DNA of 20,210 bases from assembly GCA_028718045.1 (NCBI GenBank), contig JAQUMQ010000004.1, positions 1 to 20,210 of the forward strand, read 5' to 3'. Below the pieces are notes generated by a model. That model searched no databases. It saw only the letters and a program-made list of their open reading frames with translations, and had not been told where the DNA came from. The stretch comes from Actinomycetota bacterium. Lineage in GTDB: Bacteria; Actinomycetota; Humimicrobiia; Humimicrobiales; Humimicrobiaceae. A program made the position numbers and the translations under genes. This document shows positions 1 through 7,178 of this stretch, piece after piece. Position 1 is the first letter of the stretch; each line of letters opens with the position of its first letter.

Positions 1-430
1 ATTTTTAAATGGAACTTTCGTATAATCAAAATAATAGGAGTTTTTAGGAAAGACAGCCTTATAATTGCTATTTTCTATTATCAGGTTTTTATCATTGTCA
101 ATCTCCGGGCTAAAACCATGTGGAACTTCAAAAATAACATCCTTTATTTTCATTTTTTTCCACTTATCAATCTTTATGCCAAATCTTGGTTTTAAACTGT
201 GTATTTGTATAATATCTGATTTAAATAAATCCAATATTTTATCTGATGGCAAAGCAAGAAATTGAAAAAGATCATATATCCTTGCAGTCTCTTTATATTT
301 TAAATATTTTATTAGATTATCATAAGCAAAACCACTAATTCCCGTAGTTCTGCCTCCCCCCAAAATCTATTGGCACTTTATCAGGAATTTTATGATTTAA
401 AGTACTTATAACTCTTTCCCTTGAAATCAT
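1..430 (-). pseudogene. URO-D/MtaA-like protein, 5' part only, frameshifted in a G6 run
   Basis: Partial gene running off the left edge. The ATG at 430 has an AGGGG ribosome site just upstream and opens MISRERVISTLNHKIPDKVP, the usual N-terminus of URO-D superfamily proteins of the MtaA/CmuA type. The frame stops at a TAG at 335-337. If one G is removed from the six-G run (C6 on the plus strand, 356-361), the reading continues as DFGGGRTTGISGFAYDNLIKY and stays open to base 1, giving about 140 residues in total. DFGG followed by TGI is typical of this family. It lies 51 nt after the racemase-like gene and is probably the last visible gene of the long operon. The single indel in a homopolymer could be a sequencing error, a real inactivating mutation or slippage. 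The family includes corrinoid methyltransferases and decarboxylases; the substrate cannot be told. Confidence 0.75.
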
Positions 431-481
431 CTCTGCCCCTTAAACCTTCCATCAATCTAATAATATTTATAATTTAAGTAT

Positions 482-1141
482 TTATATCCCCAACACCTTC
501 TTTATCTCCATTACCCCGCTTCTTGGGCTGGAAAGAACTCTTTTAAAAAGGTCACTGTCAAGACCATCAGTAAGTCTTGCCATGGACCCTTGGGCAAGTA
601 CAACTATATCAACACTATTCGATAGTTTTTTTACCTCTTTAAGTACAATCTCATCATGTTTTTTACTATCTCCGCTCATAAGATACTCGAATGCACCTGG
701 ACATAGTGTTCTTGTAAGAATTATTTTTTTACCAATACTTTCCGCTTTTTTCTCAAGCAACCTGCATGTAGGATCAAGGGTGGTTTTAAGTGTTGCAGCT
801 ACTCCGATACAAGTAGCTTTTTTGACAGCTTCGTCTGTCATGGCGTCATCTATCTTAACTATAGGAGTACTCACTATCGTTCTTGCAATGTCTGCCACTT
901 CCCCAACAGATGAGCATACATTTAGTATAGCATCTACCTTGTAATATTCTGCTGATTTGAAGTATGATATCATTCTCTCTACTACAGGTTTTGTAACTCC
1001 TTCTTCTTTTAATACTTCTCTTAAAAGGCTATCATCTAATATATTTACCAGCTCAACAGAAGGTATTATCTCATTAAAGAGATTTTTAAGTACTTCAACC
1101 AGGGCAAACCCTGTATGAATTAGTGCTACTTTTTTAGTCAT
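482..1141 (-). CDS. Asp/Glu racemase superfamily protein, single conserved catalytic cysteine
   Basis: A 219-residue cytosolic protein of the Asp/Glu/hydantoin racemase fold. The N-terminus KKVALIHTG is the first strand of the fold. The motif AILNVCSSVGEVAD carries Cys76, where the first catalytic cysteine of this superfamily sits. The position usually filled by the second cysteine (GCT/GCxG late in the protein) reads VVLAQGSMARL at about residues 180-190, with no cysteine. Another cysteine, Cys147 in TLCPGAFEYL, is at an atypical place. The superfamily also holds decarboxylases, maleate isomerase and hydantoin racemase, some of which use one cysteine, so a simple amino-acid racemase is not assured. 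The ATG at 1141 has an AAGGA site and lies 2 nt after the E1 beta stop, so the two are almost certainly cotranscribed and translationally coupled. Family call good, reaction unknown. Confidence 0.8.
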   Translation of the reverse strand: MTKKVALIHTGFALVEVLKNLFNEIIPSVELVNILDDSLLREVLKEEGVTKPVVERMISYFKSAEYYKVDAILNVCSSVGEVADIARTIVSTPIVKIDDAMTDEAVKKATCIGVAATLKTTLDPTCRLLEKKAESIGKKIILTRTLCPGAFEYLMSGDSKKHDEIVLKEVKKLSNSVDIVVLAQGSMARLTDGLDSDLFKRVLSSPRSGVMEIKKVLGI

Positions 1142-1143
1142 AT

Positions 1144-2121
1144 TTATCCTTTTTCTAGAATTTCTTTAACTTTATTTATTATCTTATCCTGGCTTGGAAT
1201 TACTGCATCCTCTAAAACATAACTATATGGTATGGGGCAATCAAGACCTCCTATCACATTTACGGGGCTATCCAGCCAGTCAAATGCATTCTCAGTTACA
1301 ATACTTGCAATATAGGTGCCTATTCCTGCCTTCTTATTTGATTCATGTACAATCAATGCATTGTTTGTCTTCTTTACTGAACCTATTATCATCTCAAAAT
1401 CAATTGGTGATAATGTTCTTGGGTCTATGATTTCACATGAGATATTAAAATCTTTTTTTAAGATGTCTGCCGCATCCATAGCTTTGTATAGCATATTGGA
1501 GGTGGCAACTAATGTAATGTCAGTTCCTCCTCTTACTATCTTTGCTTTTCCAAGAGGAATCACTTCTTCTGTTAGGATTTCTTTTTTTGGATAGAGAAGC
1601 TTGTGTTCAATAAAAATTACGGGGTTGTCCTCTTTTATTGCTGATTTTAAAAGCCCCTTTGCATCAGATGGCGTTGATGGCATAACTACCTTTAGCCCCG
1701 GTATATGGCAAAACAGTGATTCAAGGCTCTGAGAATGATGTGCGGCATTTCCTTTACCCGCCCCTGCCGTTGTCTTTATCACAATAGGAACCTTGACCTT
1801 TCCTCCAAACATATATCTTAACTTAGCTGCCTGATTAATTATCTGATCAAGAGCAAGAGTTATGAAATCTATATACATAATCTCAACTATTGGCCTAAGA
1901 CCTGTAATAGCTGCTCCTATTGCACATCCTACAAAACTGTTCTCAGATATCGGAGTATCTATAACACGCTTTATTCCGTACTTTTGTTGAAGGCCAACTG
2001 ATGTTCTCCACACTCCACCGTAGAGTCCCACATCTTCTCCCATAAGTATCACTTTATCATCTCTTGCCATTTCCTCATCTAGCGCTTCATTTATGGCTTC
2101 AGCATATGTCAATTCCTTCAT
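1144..2121 (-). CDS. 2-oxoacid dehydrogenase E1 component, beta subunit (PdhB/AcoB type)
   Basis: A 325-residue TPP-dependent E1 beta subunit of pyruvate, acetoin or branched-chain 2-oxoacid dehydrogenases; it pairs with the alpha subunit encoded 26 nt upstream. Visible motifs are GEDVG (28-32), DTPISENSFVGCAIGAA with the catalytic Glu60, the strand EIMYIDF (80-86), and the AHHSQSLES loop with His129 (127-135). The C-terminal transketolase-C domain contains the IDPRTLSPID stretch. The length is normal and no residue appears missing. The ATG at 2121 has AAGGAGA upstream. The next gene starts 2 nt after the stop. No lipoyl E2 or E3 gene is present in the window, so the heterotetramer either works with subunits encoded elsewhere or acts as a free decarboxylase/transferase. 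Substrate (pyruvate, acetoin or a sugar-derived oxoacid) cannot be deduced. Confidence 0.92.
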   Translation of the reverse strand: MKELTYAEAINEALDEEMARDDKVILMGEDVGLYGGVWRTSVGLQQKYGIKRVIDTPISENSFVGCAIGAAITGLRPIVEIMYIDFITLALDQIINQAAKLRYMFGGKVKVPIVIKTTAGAGKGNAAHHSQSLESLFCHIPGLKVVMPSTPSDAKGLLKSAIKEDNPVIFIEHKLLYPKKEILTEEVIPLGKAKIVRGGTDITLVATSNMLYKAMDAADILKKDFNISCEIIDPRTLSPIDFEMIIGSVKKTNNALIVHESNKKAGIGTYIASIVTENAFDWLDSPVNVIGGLDCPIPYSYVLEDAVIPSQDKIINKVKEILEKG

Positions 2122-2147
2122 TTGAATTTATTCTCCTTATTGCCAAT

Positions 2148-3119
2148 TTATGAAAAAATATCATCTGCTACTTTTGATGCATCAAGAAAAGGACTTTCCT
2201 TGGCAAACTGGGTAGCTTCCTCAAGTTCAGCCTCGATTTTCCTTTTAACACTGCCTATTTCAGATACGGATAATATATTTTCCTTAACAAGCTTTTTTTC
2301 ATAATCAAGTAAATGATCTCGACTGATTTCGGATTCCACTTCGCTTTTTCCTCTGTAAACCTGAGGGTCTCCTATCCAGTGTCCTTCAAACCTATATGTT
2401 TTTGCTTCAATAAGAGTAGGACCTTTGCCATCTCTTGCTCTTCTTACCGCATCTGATGTTACTTTATATATTTCCTCTACATCTCTTCCGTTAACTATGG
2501 CTGAGGCCATATCATATCCCTTTGCCCTTATAGCTATGTCCTTAACGGATGTTGATATTTTGGCAGGAACCGTAATTGCATAACCGTTATTTTCACAGAT
2601 AAAGATTATAGGCAGCTTCCATATAGAGGCAAGATTTAAACATTCATGAAAAGTTCCGTTATTTGAAGCACCGTCACCAAAAAATGATATCGTAACTTTT
2701 TTGTTTTCAAGAAACTTCGATGAAAAGGCTGCTCCTGTTGCAATGGGAATACCTGATGCCACTACTCCACTTGCACCAAGCATACCGCAATCTACATTGG
2801 CTATGTGCATCGAGCCTCCCTTGCCTTTGCAGTAGCCTGTTTCTTTTCCAAGCAGTTCTGCCATCATTGGTTTTAGGCTTCCTCCTTTGGCTATACAATG
2901 ACCATGACCTCTGTGGGTTGATACTATATAGTCATCGCTATTTAAGGCAGAGCACGCTCCGACAGCTACCGCCTCTTCACCGATATAGACATGAGTGGCA
3001 CCTCTTATTAGGCCTAAAGGGAGAAGCTCCTTTACTTTTTCTTCAAACTTTCTTATTGTATACATTTGTTTGAAGAAATCTACTTTCAAATCTTTTGTTA
3101 TATTTATTTTTTCTGGCAT
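2148..3119 (-). CDS. 2-oxoacid dehydrogenase E1 component, alpha subunit (PdhA/AcoA type)
   Basis: A 323-residue TPP-binding E1 alpha subunit. The sequence shows HRGHGHCIAKGG (69-80), GKGGSMHIAN (99-108), the TPP/Mg motif beginning GDGASNNGTFHE (148-159) and closing with ICENNGYAITVP (174-185), and the loop YRFEGHWIGDP (242-252) with the conserved His247. These match acetoin/pyruvate dehydrogenase E1 alpha, and the 323-residue length is close to AcoA. The start ATG at 3119 has only a weak GGA upstream. It sits between the transketolase N-half (18-nt gap) and E1 beta (26-nt gap) in one tight run, so the two E1 subunits should be made together with transketolase. No phosphorylation regulation is expected in bacteria. 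Confidence in the family is high; the physiological substrate is open. Confidence 0.92.
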   Translation of the reverse strand: MPEKINITKDLKVDFFKQMYTIRKFEEKVKELLPLGLIRGATHVYIGEEAVAVGACSALNSDDYIVSTHRGHGHCIAKGGSLKPMMAELLGKETGYCKGKGGSMHIANVDCGMLGASGVVASGIPIATGAAFSSKFLENKKVTISFFGDGASNNGTFHECLNLASIWKLPIIFICENNGYAITVPAKISTSVKDIAIRAKGYDMASAIVNGRDVEEIYKVTSDAVRRARDGKGPTLIEAKTYRFEGHWIGDPQVYRGKSEVESEISRDHLLDYEKKLVKENILSVSEIGSVKRKIEAELEEATQFAKESPFLDASKVADDIFS

Positions 3120-3137
3120 TATTTAAATCCTTGTATA

Positions 3138-4025
3138 TTAATTCTTTTGTATCTGCCTTATTGCTTCAACATATTGACTGTCATCTGGAGCTTTGCCGTG
3201 CCAGTCACATACATTTTCCATAAAGGATACACCCTTACCTTTTATGGTATCGGCTATAATAATTGAAGGCACACCCTTTACATCCTTTGCAATGTTAATT
3301 GAATCAATTATCTTTCCTATATCATGGCCATTAATTCTTTGGACATGCCAATTAAATGAGAGCCATTTATCAGCTACAGGCTCCGTTGGCATTATCTCAT
3401 CATTTGTACCATCAAGCTGAAGCTTGTTGTAGTCAAGTATTGCTATAAGGTTATCAAGCTTAAATTTTGATGCAGACATGGCTGCTTCCCAAAGAACTCC
3501 TTCATTGAGCTCTCCGCAGCCAAGAAGAATATAAGTATAATAGGACTTTTTAAGTACTCTTGCTGCAAGCGCCATGCCAACACCTGCTCCAAGACCGTTT
3601 CCGAGAGAGCCTGTTGTCATATCTATTCCAGGGGTCTTATTCATATCTGGATGACCTTGAAGAATGGAATCTATTTTTCTAAGTGTTGACAGGTTGCTTT
3701 TGTCAAAATAGCCTTTTTCGGCAAGAGCGGCATACCATATGGGACATGCATGGCCTTTGCTCATGATGAATCTGTCACGATCAGTCCATTTTGGATTTTT
3801 GGGATCTATGTTTAAGAAATGAAAGTACAGGACAGCTATTATATCGGCTGCCGATAGCGATCCTCCGGGATGGCCTGATTTTGCGGTATGTATCATAGTA
3901 AGAGCATCTGTTCTTAGAAGCTTTGCTATTTCTTTTAGATCATTAACTAAATAAGATCTTTTTGTTTTATTTTGATTGCCTAAAACATCAGCAATATCAT
4001 GATCCATATTATTATTTGCTGTCAT
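3138..4025 (-). CDS. transketolase N-terminal (TPP-binding) subunit with GCGE in place of GDGE
   Basis: A 295-residue N-terminal half of a split transketolase. Family marks are SGHPGGSLSAADI (His52), MSKGHACPIWYAAL (His92), HPDMNKTPGIDMTTGSLG, and LDYNKLQLDG with Asn200. The TPP/Mg signature usually written GDGE reads GCGELNEG (169-176): the metal-binding Asp is Cys170, encoded by TGC. The rest of the motif (WEAAMSASKFKLDNL) is fully conserved, so decay looks unlikely. The protein should combine with the C-half encoded immediately upstream to transfer two-carbon ketol units between sugar phosphates. About 25 extra N-terminal residues precede the usual family start. The ATG at 4025 has GGAG 12 nt upstream, rather far, and Met7 is an alternative start. 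Because it is embedded with sugar transport genes, it may act on an unusual ketose phosphate rather than in the general pentose pathway. Confidence 0.9.
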   Translation of the reverse strand: MTANNNMDHDIADVLGNQNKTKRSYLVNDLKEIAKLLRTDALTMIHTAKSGHPGGSLSAADIIAVLYFHFLNIDPKNPKWTDRDRFIMSKGHACPIWYAALAEKGYFDKSNLSTLRKIDSILQGHPDMNKTPGIDMTTGSLGNGLGAGVGMALAARVLKKSYYTYILLGCGELNEGVLWEAAMSASKFKLDNLIAILDYNKLQLDGTNDEIMPTEPVADKWLSFNWHVQRINGHDIGKIIDSINIAKDVKGVPSIIIADTIKGKGVSFMENVCDWHGKAPDDSQYVEAIRQIQKN

Positions 4026-4040
4026 GGTCTTTGTAGTCTC

Positions 4041-4979
4041 CTATTTCTTCTTTAATATTTCCCTGCATGCGCTCACAATATTATCTGTAGCAAGTCCGTA
4101 TTTTTTTAAAAGCACCTCGTACTCACCTGACTGGGCAAATGTATTTTTAAGTCCTATTCTTTTAACTAACACAGGATGATTTTCCGAAAGTACTTCTGCA
4201 ACAGCACTACCAAGACCCCCTATTATCTGATGATCTTCTACTGTTACAATAGCTCCGGTTTCTTTTGCAGCCATGATTATGCTTTTTTCATCTAATGGTT
4301 TTAATGTAGGCATATCAATAACTTCGGCAGCAATCCCATCTTTTTCAAGTATTTCTGCAGCTTTCAGGCAATACCATGTCATATCACCAAACGTAACTAT
4401 TGTTATATCTTTTCCTTCTCTTAGCTTTATGGCTTTTCCTATCTTAAAATTTATATCTTCTTTGTATATAAGAGGTACGGCATCTCTTGTAAAGCGAAGG
4501 TAAACCGGTCCAACATAACTTGCAGCTTCTTTTACTGCAGCTTTTGCCATATTAAAATCAGTTGGCATGATTATCGCTAAATTCGGAAAAGAACGAAGAA
4601 CTCCAATATCTACCGTGCCCTGATGAGTAACTCCGTCATTTCCCGGGGTAAGTCCTCCATGGCTTACTGCTATTTTTACATTAAGATTTGTATAGCATAT
4701 GAATGTTCTTATCTGCTCACAGCATCTCATTGAACCAAATACGGCATAAGTCGACATGAAAGGAATAAGGCCGCATGATGCAAGACCTGCAGCTATCATT
4801 GCCTCATTTTGCTCCGCAACACCTACGTTAAAAAACCTATCAGGAAACTTACTAGCGAAGTAGCAGGTTCTGGTTGACTTCGATATATCAGCTTCAACAA
4901 CTACTACATTTTTATTTTCTTTGCCAAGAATTACGAGCTGTTCTCCGTAGGCGTCACGAGTAGGCGCAGATTCTTTCAT
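4041..4979 (-). CDS. transketolase C-terminal (pyrimidine-binding) subunit
   Basis: A 312-residue C-terminal half of a split transketolase, containing the pyrimidine-binding domain and the transketolase-C domain. FFNVGVAEQNEAMIAAGLA holds the catalytic Glu56 that activates TPP, and SHGGLTPGNDGVTHQGTVDI is the typical loop near the active site. VEDHQIIGGLGSAVAEVL marks the C-terminal domain. The length is normal for split forms. It starts with an ATG preceded by GAGG, 21 nt after the DUF4432 gene. It ends in TAG, and the N-half begins five codons later in the same reading frame. The gene order is therefore C-half first, N-half second, the reverse of the order within one-chain transketolase. 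Partner and reaction follow from the family; the sugar phosphates used are not known. Confidence 0.92.
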   Translation of the reverse strand: MKESAPTRDAYGEQLVILGKENKNVVVVEADISKSTRTCYFASKFPDRFFNVGVAEQNEAMIAAGLASCGLIPFMSTYAVFGSMRCCEQIRTFICYTNLNVKIAVSHGGLTPGNDGVTHQGTVDIGVLRSFPNLAIIMPTDFNMAKAAVKEAASYVGPVYLRFTRDAVPLIYKEDINFKIGKAIKLREGKDITIVTFGDMTWYCLKAAEILEKDGIAAEVIDMPTLKPLDEKSIIMAAKETGAIVTVEDHQIIGGLGSAVAEVLSENHPVLVKRIGLKNTFAQSGEYEVLLKKYGLATDNIVSACREILKKK

Positions 4980-5000
4980 TGATCCTCACAATCTAGTTGT

Positions 5001-6077
5001 TTAAATAGGTTCATAATTAGTACCAAAACCTTTAATCCTATTTTCGGTCTCATAAACTATTGCTGAATATTTAACAGTTAAACTCGTATCCGCCAATAAT
5101 TTTAAACAATTTCCTTTATTTCTAACCGTATCAAAGTCATCAGGAACAGAGGACCAGGGTTCAAGTGCTATATTATAAGTTCTGCCATACCAGGGATATC
5201 CAAAACTGCCTCTATAAATTTGCCACATCCAAAGATGTTTATAAATATTCTTATCCCACTTTAACCCAAAACCTATTTTTTTCTTTAGGTTTGTTATTCC
5301 GTACCATCCATCAGAAATATCTTCAAGATATATAATATGACCGGTTTTCGATTCTGCTGACATAACTTTACTTGCATCAATTTTTTCATTTTTTGAATTA
5401 ACTATATATGGCCACTCAAATTCAACTCCCAGAGGGATAATTTCATTTTCACTTAATTTCTGATTATGAGTTTTAGCTTTGGAAGCAGGCGGAACATCAA
5501 TTACACAATTTTCATCTAGAAAAGGTTGTCCGATAGCTGGGTGCTGACCCCACATAAATTCAAATTCTTCATCAGCTTCATTATTTATGGTTTCTGTTAT
5601 TTCCAGGATTGGTTGATTGCTTTTTATAATAAATTCTTTACTGACAGTCAGTGGAGATCTTTCCATTCTTGTAAAAAACCTCAATCTAACTTCTTCCGGA
5701 TTATTCTCAATTACATTATATTTCCAAGTCAAAGAATATAATTCTCCGTGAAATCCAAAACCAGCACCCTTATAGTTTGTAGGATTTGCAATATTGGGAA
5801 GAATATCCTGCCACCCACCCTCATAAACATCAAGAAAATTCCCCAATATCCATTCTTTTGTAAATGGAGTTTTTCTATCACCGTCTAAAACTACAGGGCT
5901 TTTCCACATAAAATCTATATCCAAAGGTTTATATACGAATTCATAAATATCCAATCCCTTGTTTATATATATAGATGCTCTGATTTTCTCATTTTCAATT
6001 ATAAGAGCGTTATAACCATTTTCTATTATCTCTTTAAATCTACAGCCAAAATTTCTGTTGTATAAATATTTATTCAT
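5001..6077 (-). CDS. DUF4432 / aldose-1-epimerase-like sugar-binding enzyme
   Basis: A 358-residue protein resembling the DUF4432 branch of the galactose-mutarotase-like fold: GLDIYEF (41-47), EGGWQDILPN (86-95), GFGFHGELYSLTW with His110, RMERSPLTVSKEF, MWGQHPAIGQPF with His179, and IALEPWSS near residue 305. The two histidines and the late Glu correspond in order to the catalytic residues of aldose 1-epimerases, but DUF4432 proteins are not well characterised. It is likely cytosolic, as no signal peptide is seen, and could interconvert anomers or epimers of the imported sugar. The ATG at 6077 has a very strong AGGAGGGGG site. It heads a tight run of six genes, after a 195-nt gap that contains a possible promoter. 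Substrate is unknown. Confidence 0.8.
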   Translation of the reverse strand: MNKYLYNRNFGCRFKEIIENGYNALIIENEKIRASIYINKGLDIYEFVYKPLDIDFMWKSPVVLDGDRKTPFTKEWILGNFLDVYEGGWQDILPNIANPTNYKGAGFGFHGELYSLTWKYNVIENNPEEVRLRFFTRMERSPLTVSKEFIIKSNQPILEITETINNEADEEFEFMWGQHPAIGQPFLDENCVIDVPPASKAKTHNQKLSENEIIPLGVEFEWPYIVNSKNEKIDASKVMSAESKTGHIIYLEDISDGWYGITNLKKKIGFGLKWDKNIYKHLWMWQIYRGSFGYPWYGRTYNIALEPWSSVPDDFDTVRNKGNCLKLLADTSLTVKYSAIVYETENRIKGFGTNYEPI

Positions 6078-6117
6078 ATTTTCAACCCCCTCCTTTCACT
6101 ATCTTAAAAAAATAAGC

Positions 6118-6146
6118 AGTATCAATACTATTTTCCTTGCTATCAA
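6118..6146 (-). promoter_or_regulatory. possible internal promoter for the DUF4432-transketolase-E1 genes
   Basis: On the minus strand TTGATA (6141-6146) and GATACT (6118-6123) are separated by exactly 17 nt. The -35 matches consensus at five of six bases and the -10 at four. Transcription would start near 6111, about 34 nt before the ATG at 6077, leaving room for its strong ribosome site. In such AT-rich DNA a match of this quality can arise by chance. Confidence 0.4.
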
Positions 6147-6203
6147 ATACAATAATTTATTATTTTTCAGCTGATATTTAAAAAGTAAGGAAGATTATTT
6201 AAA

Positions 6204-6231
6204 GCAATACAAAATATTTATTAAATATTGC
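6204..6231. repeat. AT-rich dyad in the gap upstream of the DUF4432 gene
   Basis: A perfect palindrome AATATTTA-T-TAAATATT (6213-6229) is nested inside outer arms GCAATA (6204-6209) and TATTGC (6226-6231). It lies about 60 nt upstream of the possible promoter at 6118-6146, so an operator or activator site is possible. Base composition alone could generate much of it. The rest of the 195-nt gap (6078-6272) shows nothing else recognisable. Confidence 0.25.
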
Positions 6232-6272
6232 AATTTAAAATTAAAATTATAAGAAATATTAATTAAACATTC

Positions 6273-7070
6273 CTACTTTTTATAAATAAATGGAGTTTCT
6301 TTAAAATTTAATATTTTGGTTTTAATATTCTTTTCACCACAAGTTTCTTTTACCGCATCTACAAAGGTCTGCGGATCCAGATGAGTTTCAGCGTATAAGC
6401 CATAATGAACCGGTATTGCAATATTTGGTTCCAATCCGCAAACTATGCCCGCGCCTTCTTCAGGAGTAATAGCACCATATTTTTCGTTGGCACCAATAAA
6501 TAATAAGTCTACCGGTTTTAACGAAATAATCCTGTCTTTTAATGTATCACTATATTTAGCTTCAGGTATAATACAACTTCTGATTCCATCATAAGTAAGC
6601 ACAAAACCAATACAATCCGGAGTATGATCTGCTGCAAATGCTTCTATTTCATAGCCCTTAACTACTTTTTTATTTCCAGGATTCAATACTACTATCCTTT
6701 TCTCATCGATTTTTTGCTCTCTCAATTTATAATGGCATGAAGATGGTCCAATAAAAATTGGTTTTGATTGTTTATCGATACCCGGGATTGTATATACATC
6801 ATAATGATCAAGATGATCGTGTGTACATACTACTAAATCTGCGGTAACATCTTCAGGTTCGATAGGTATTTCTATCAATCTTTTCCAATCTGTTTTAATA
6901 TAATCCAGAGGGCTTAAAATTTCGTTGGCGGAATTTGAAAAGCACGGATCTACATATAAAATTGTCCCTTCATGATTTTTAATTGCAATAGTTGATCCGC
7001 CAAAAAAATAAAAGGCTATTTGATTTTTCTCTACTTTAAGGTTGACTATTGCATCATTTAGTTTATTCAT
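6273..7070 (-). CDS. UlaG-like metallo-beta-lactamase-fold hydrolase (possible lactonase)
   Basis: A 265-residue member of the metallo-beta-lactamase superfamily. CTHDHLDHYD gives the metal ligands His84, His86, Asp88 and His89; AADHTPD supplies His149; and IPVHYG supplies His222. Where many relatives have a GDT/GD motif with a bridging Asp, the sequence reads IIPEAKYSD (167-175), so the second metal site may be altered. UlaG, the L-ascorbate-6-phosphate lactonase, is the best-known sugar enzyme of this group but is about 90 residues longer. Between an SDR and an epimerase-like gene, a lactonase opening a sugar lactone made by the dehydrogenase is a reasonable inference. The ATG at 7070 has GGAG at good spacing. 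The gene ends in TAG. Family call is firm, reaction is inference. Confidence 0.8.
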   Translation of the reverse strand: MNKLNDAIVNLKVEKNQIAFYFFGGSTIAIKNHEGTILYVDPCFSNSANEILSPLDYIKTDWKRLIEIPIEPEDVTADLVVCTHDHLDHYDVYTIPGIDKQSKPIFIGPSSCHYKLREQKIDEKRIVVLNPGNKKVVKGYEIEAFAADHTPDCIGFVLTYDGIRSCIIPEAKYSDTLKDRIISLKPVDLLFIGANEKYGAITPEEGAGIVCGLEPNIAIPVHYGLYAETHLDPQTFVDAVKETCGEKNIKTKILNFKETPFIYKK

Positions 7071-7178
7071 GTTTCATCTCCATAAAATTATTATTAATTA
7101 TTTTGATATTTATTATCACTCCATCTTTTTATGTTTAAAAATATTAATTTATAAATTTATATTCAAACTTCTATTACT

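Noticed and set aside
65..265. Plus-strand open frame of 66 codons at the left edge
   Set aside because: It lies opposite the URO-D-like coding sequence, which has clear family motifs on the minus strand.
3138..4979. Assignment of the split transketolase as apulose-4-phosphate or sulfosugar transketolase
   Set aside because: The partner genes of those pathways (the specific isomerases, kinases or sulfolactaldehyde enzymes) are not present, so the comparison is only a precedent for split forms in sugar loci.
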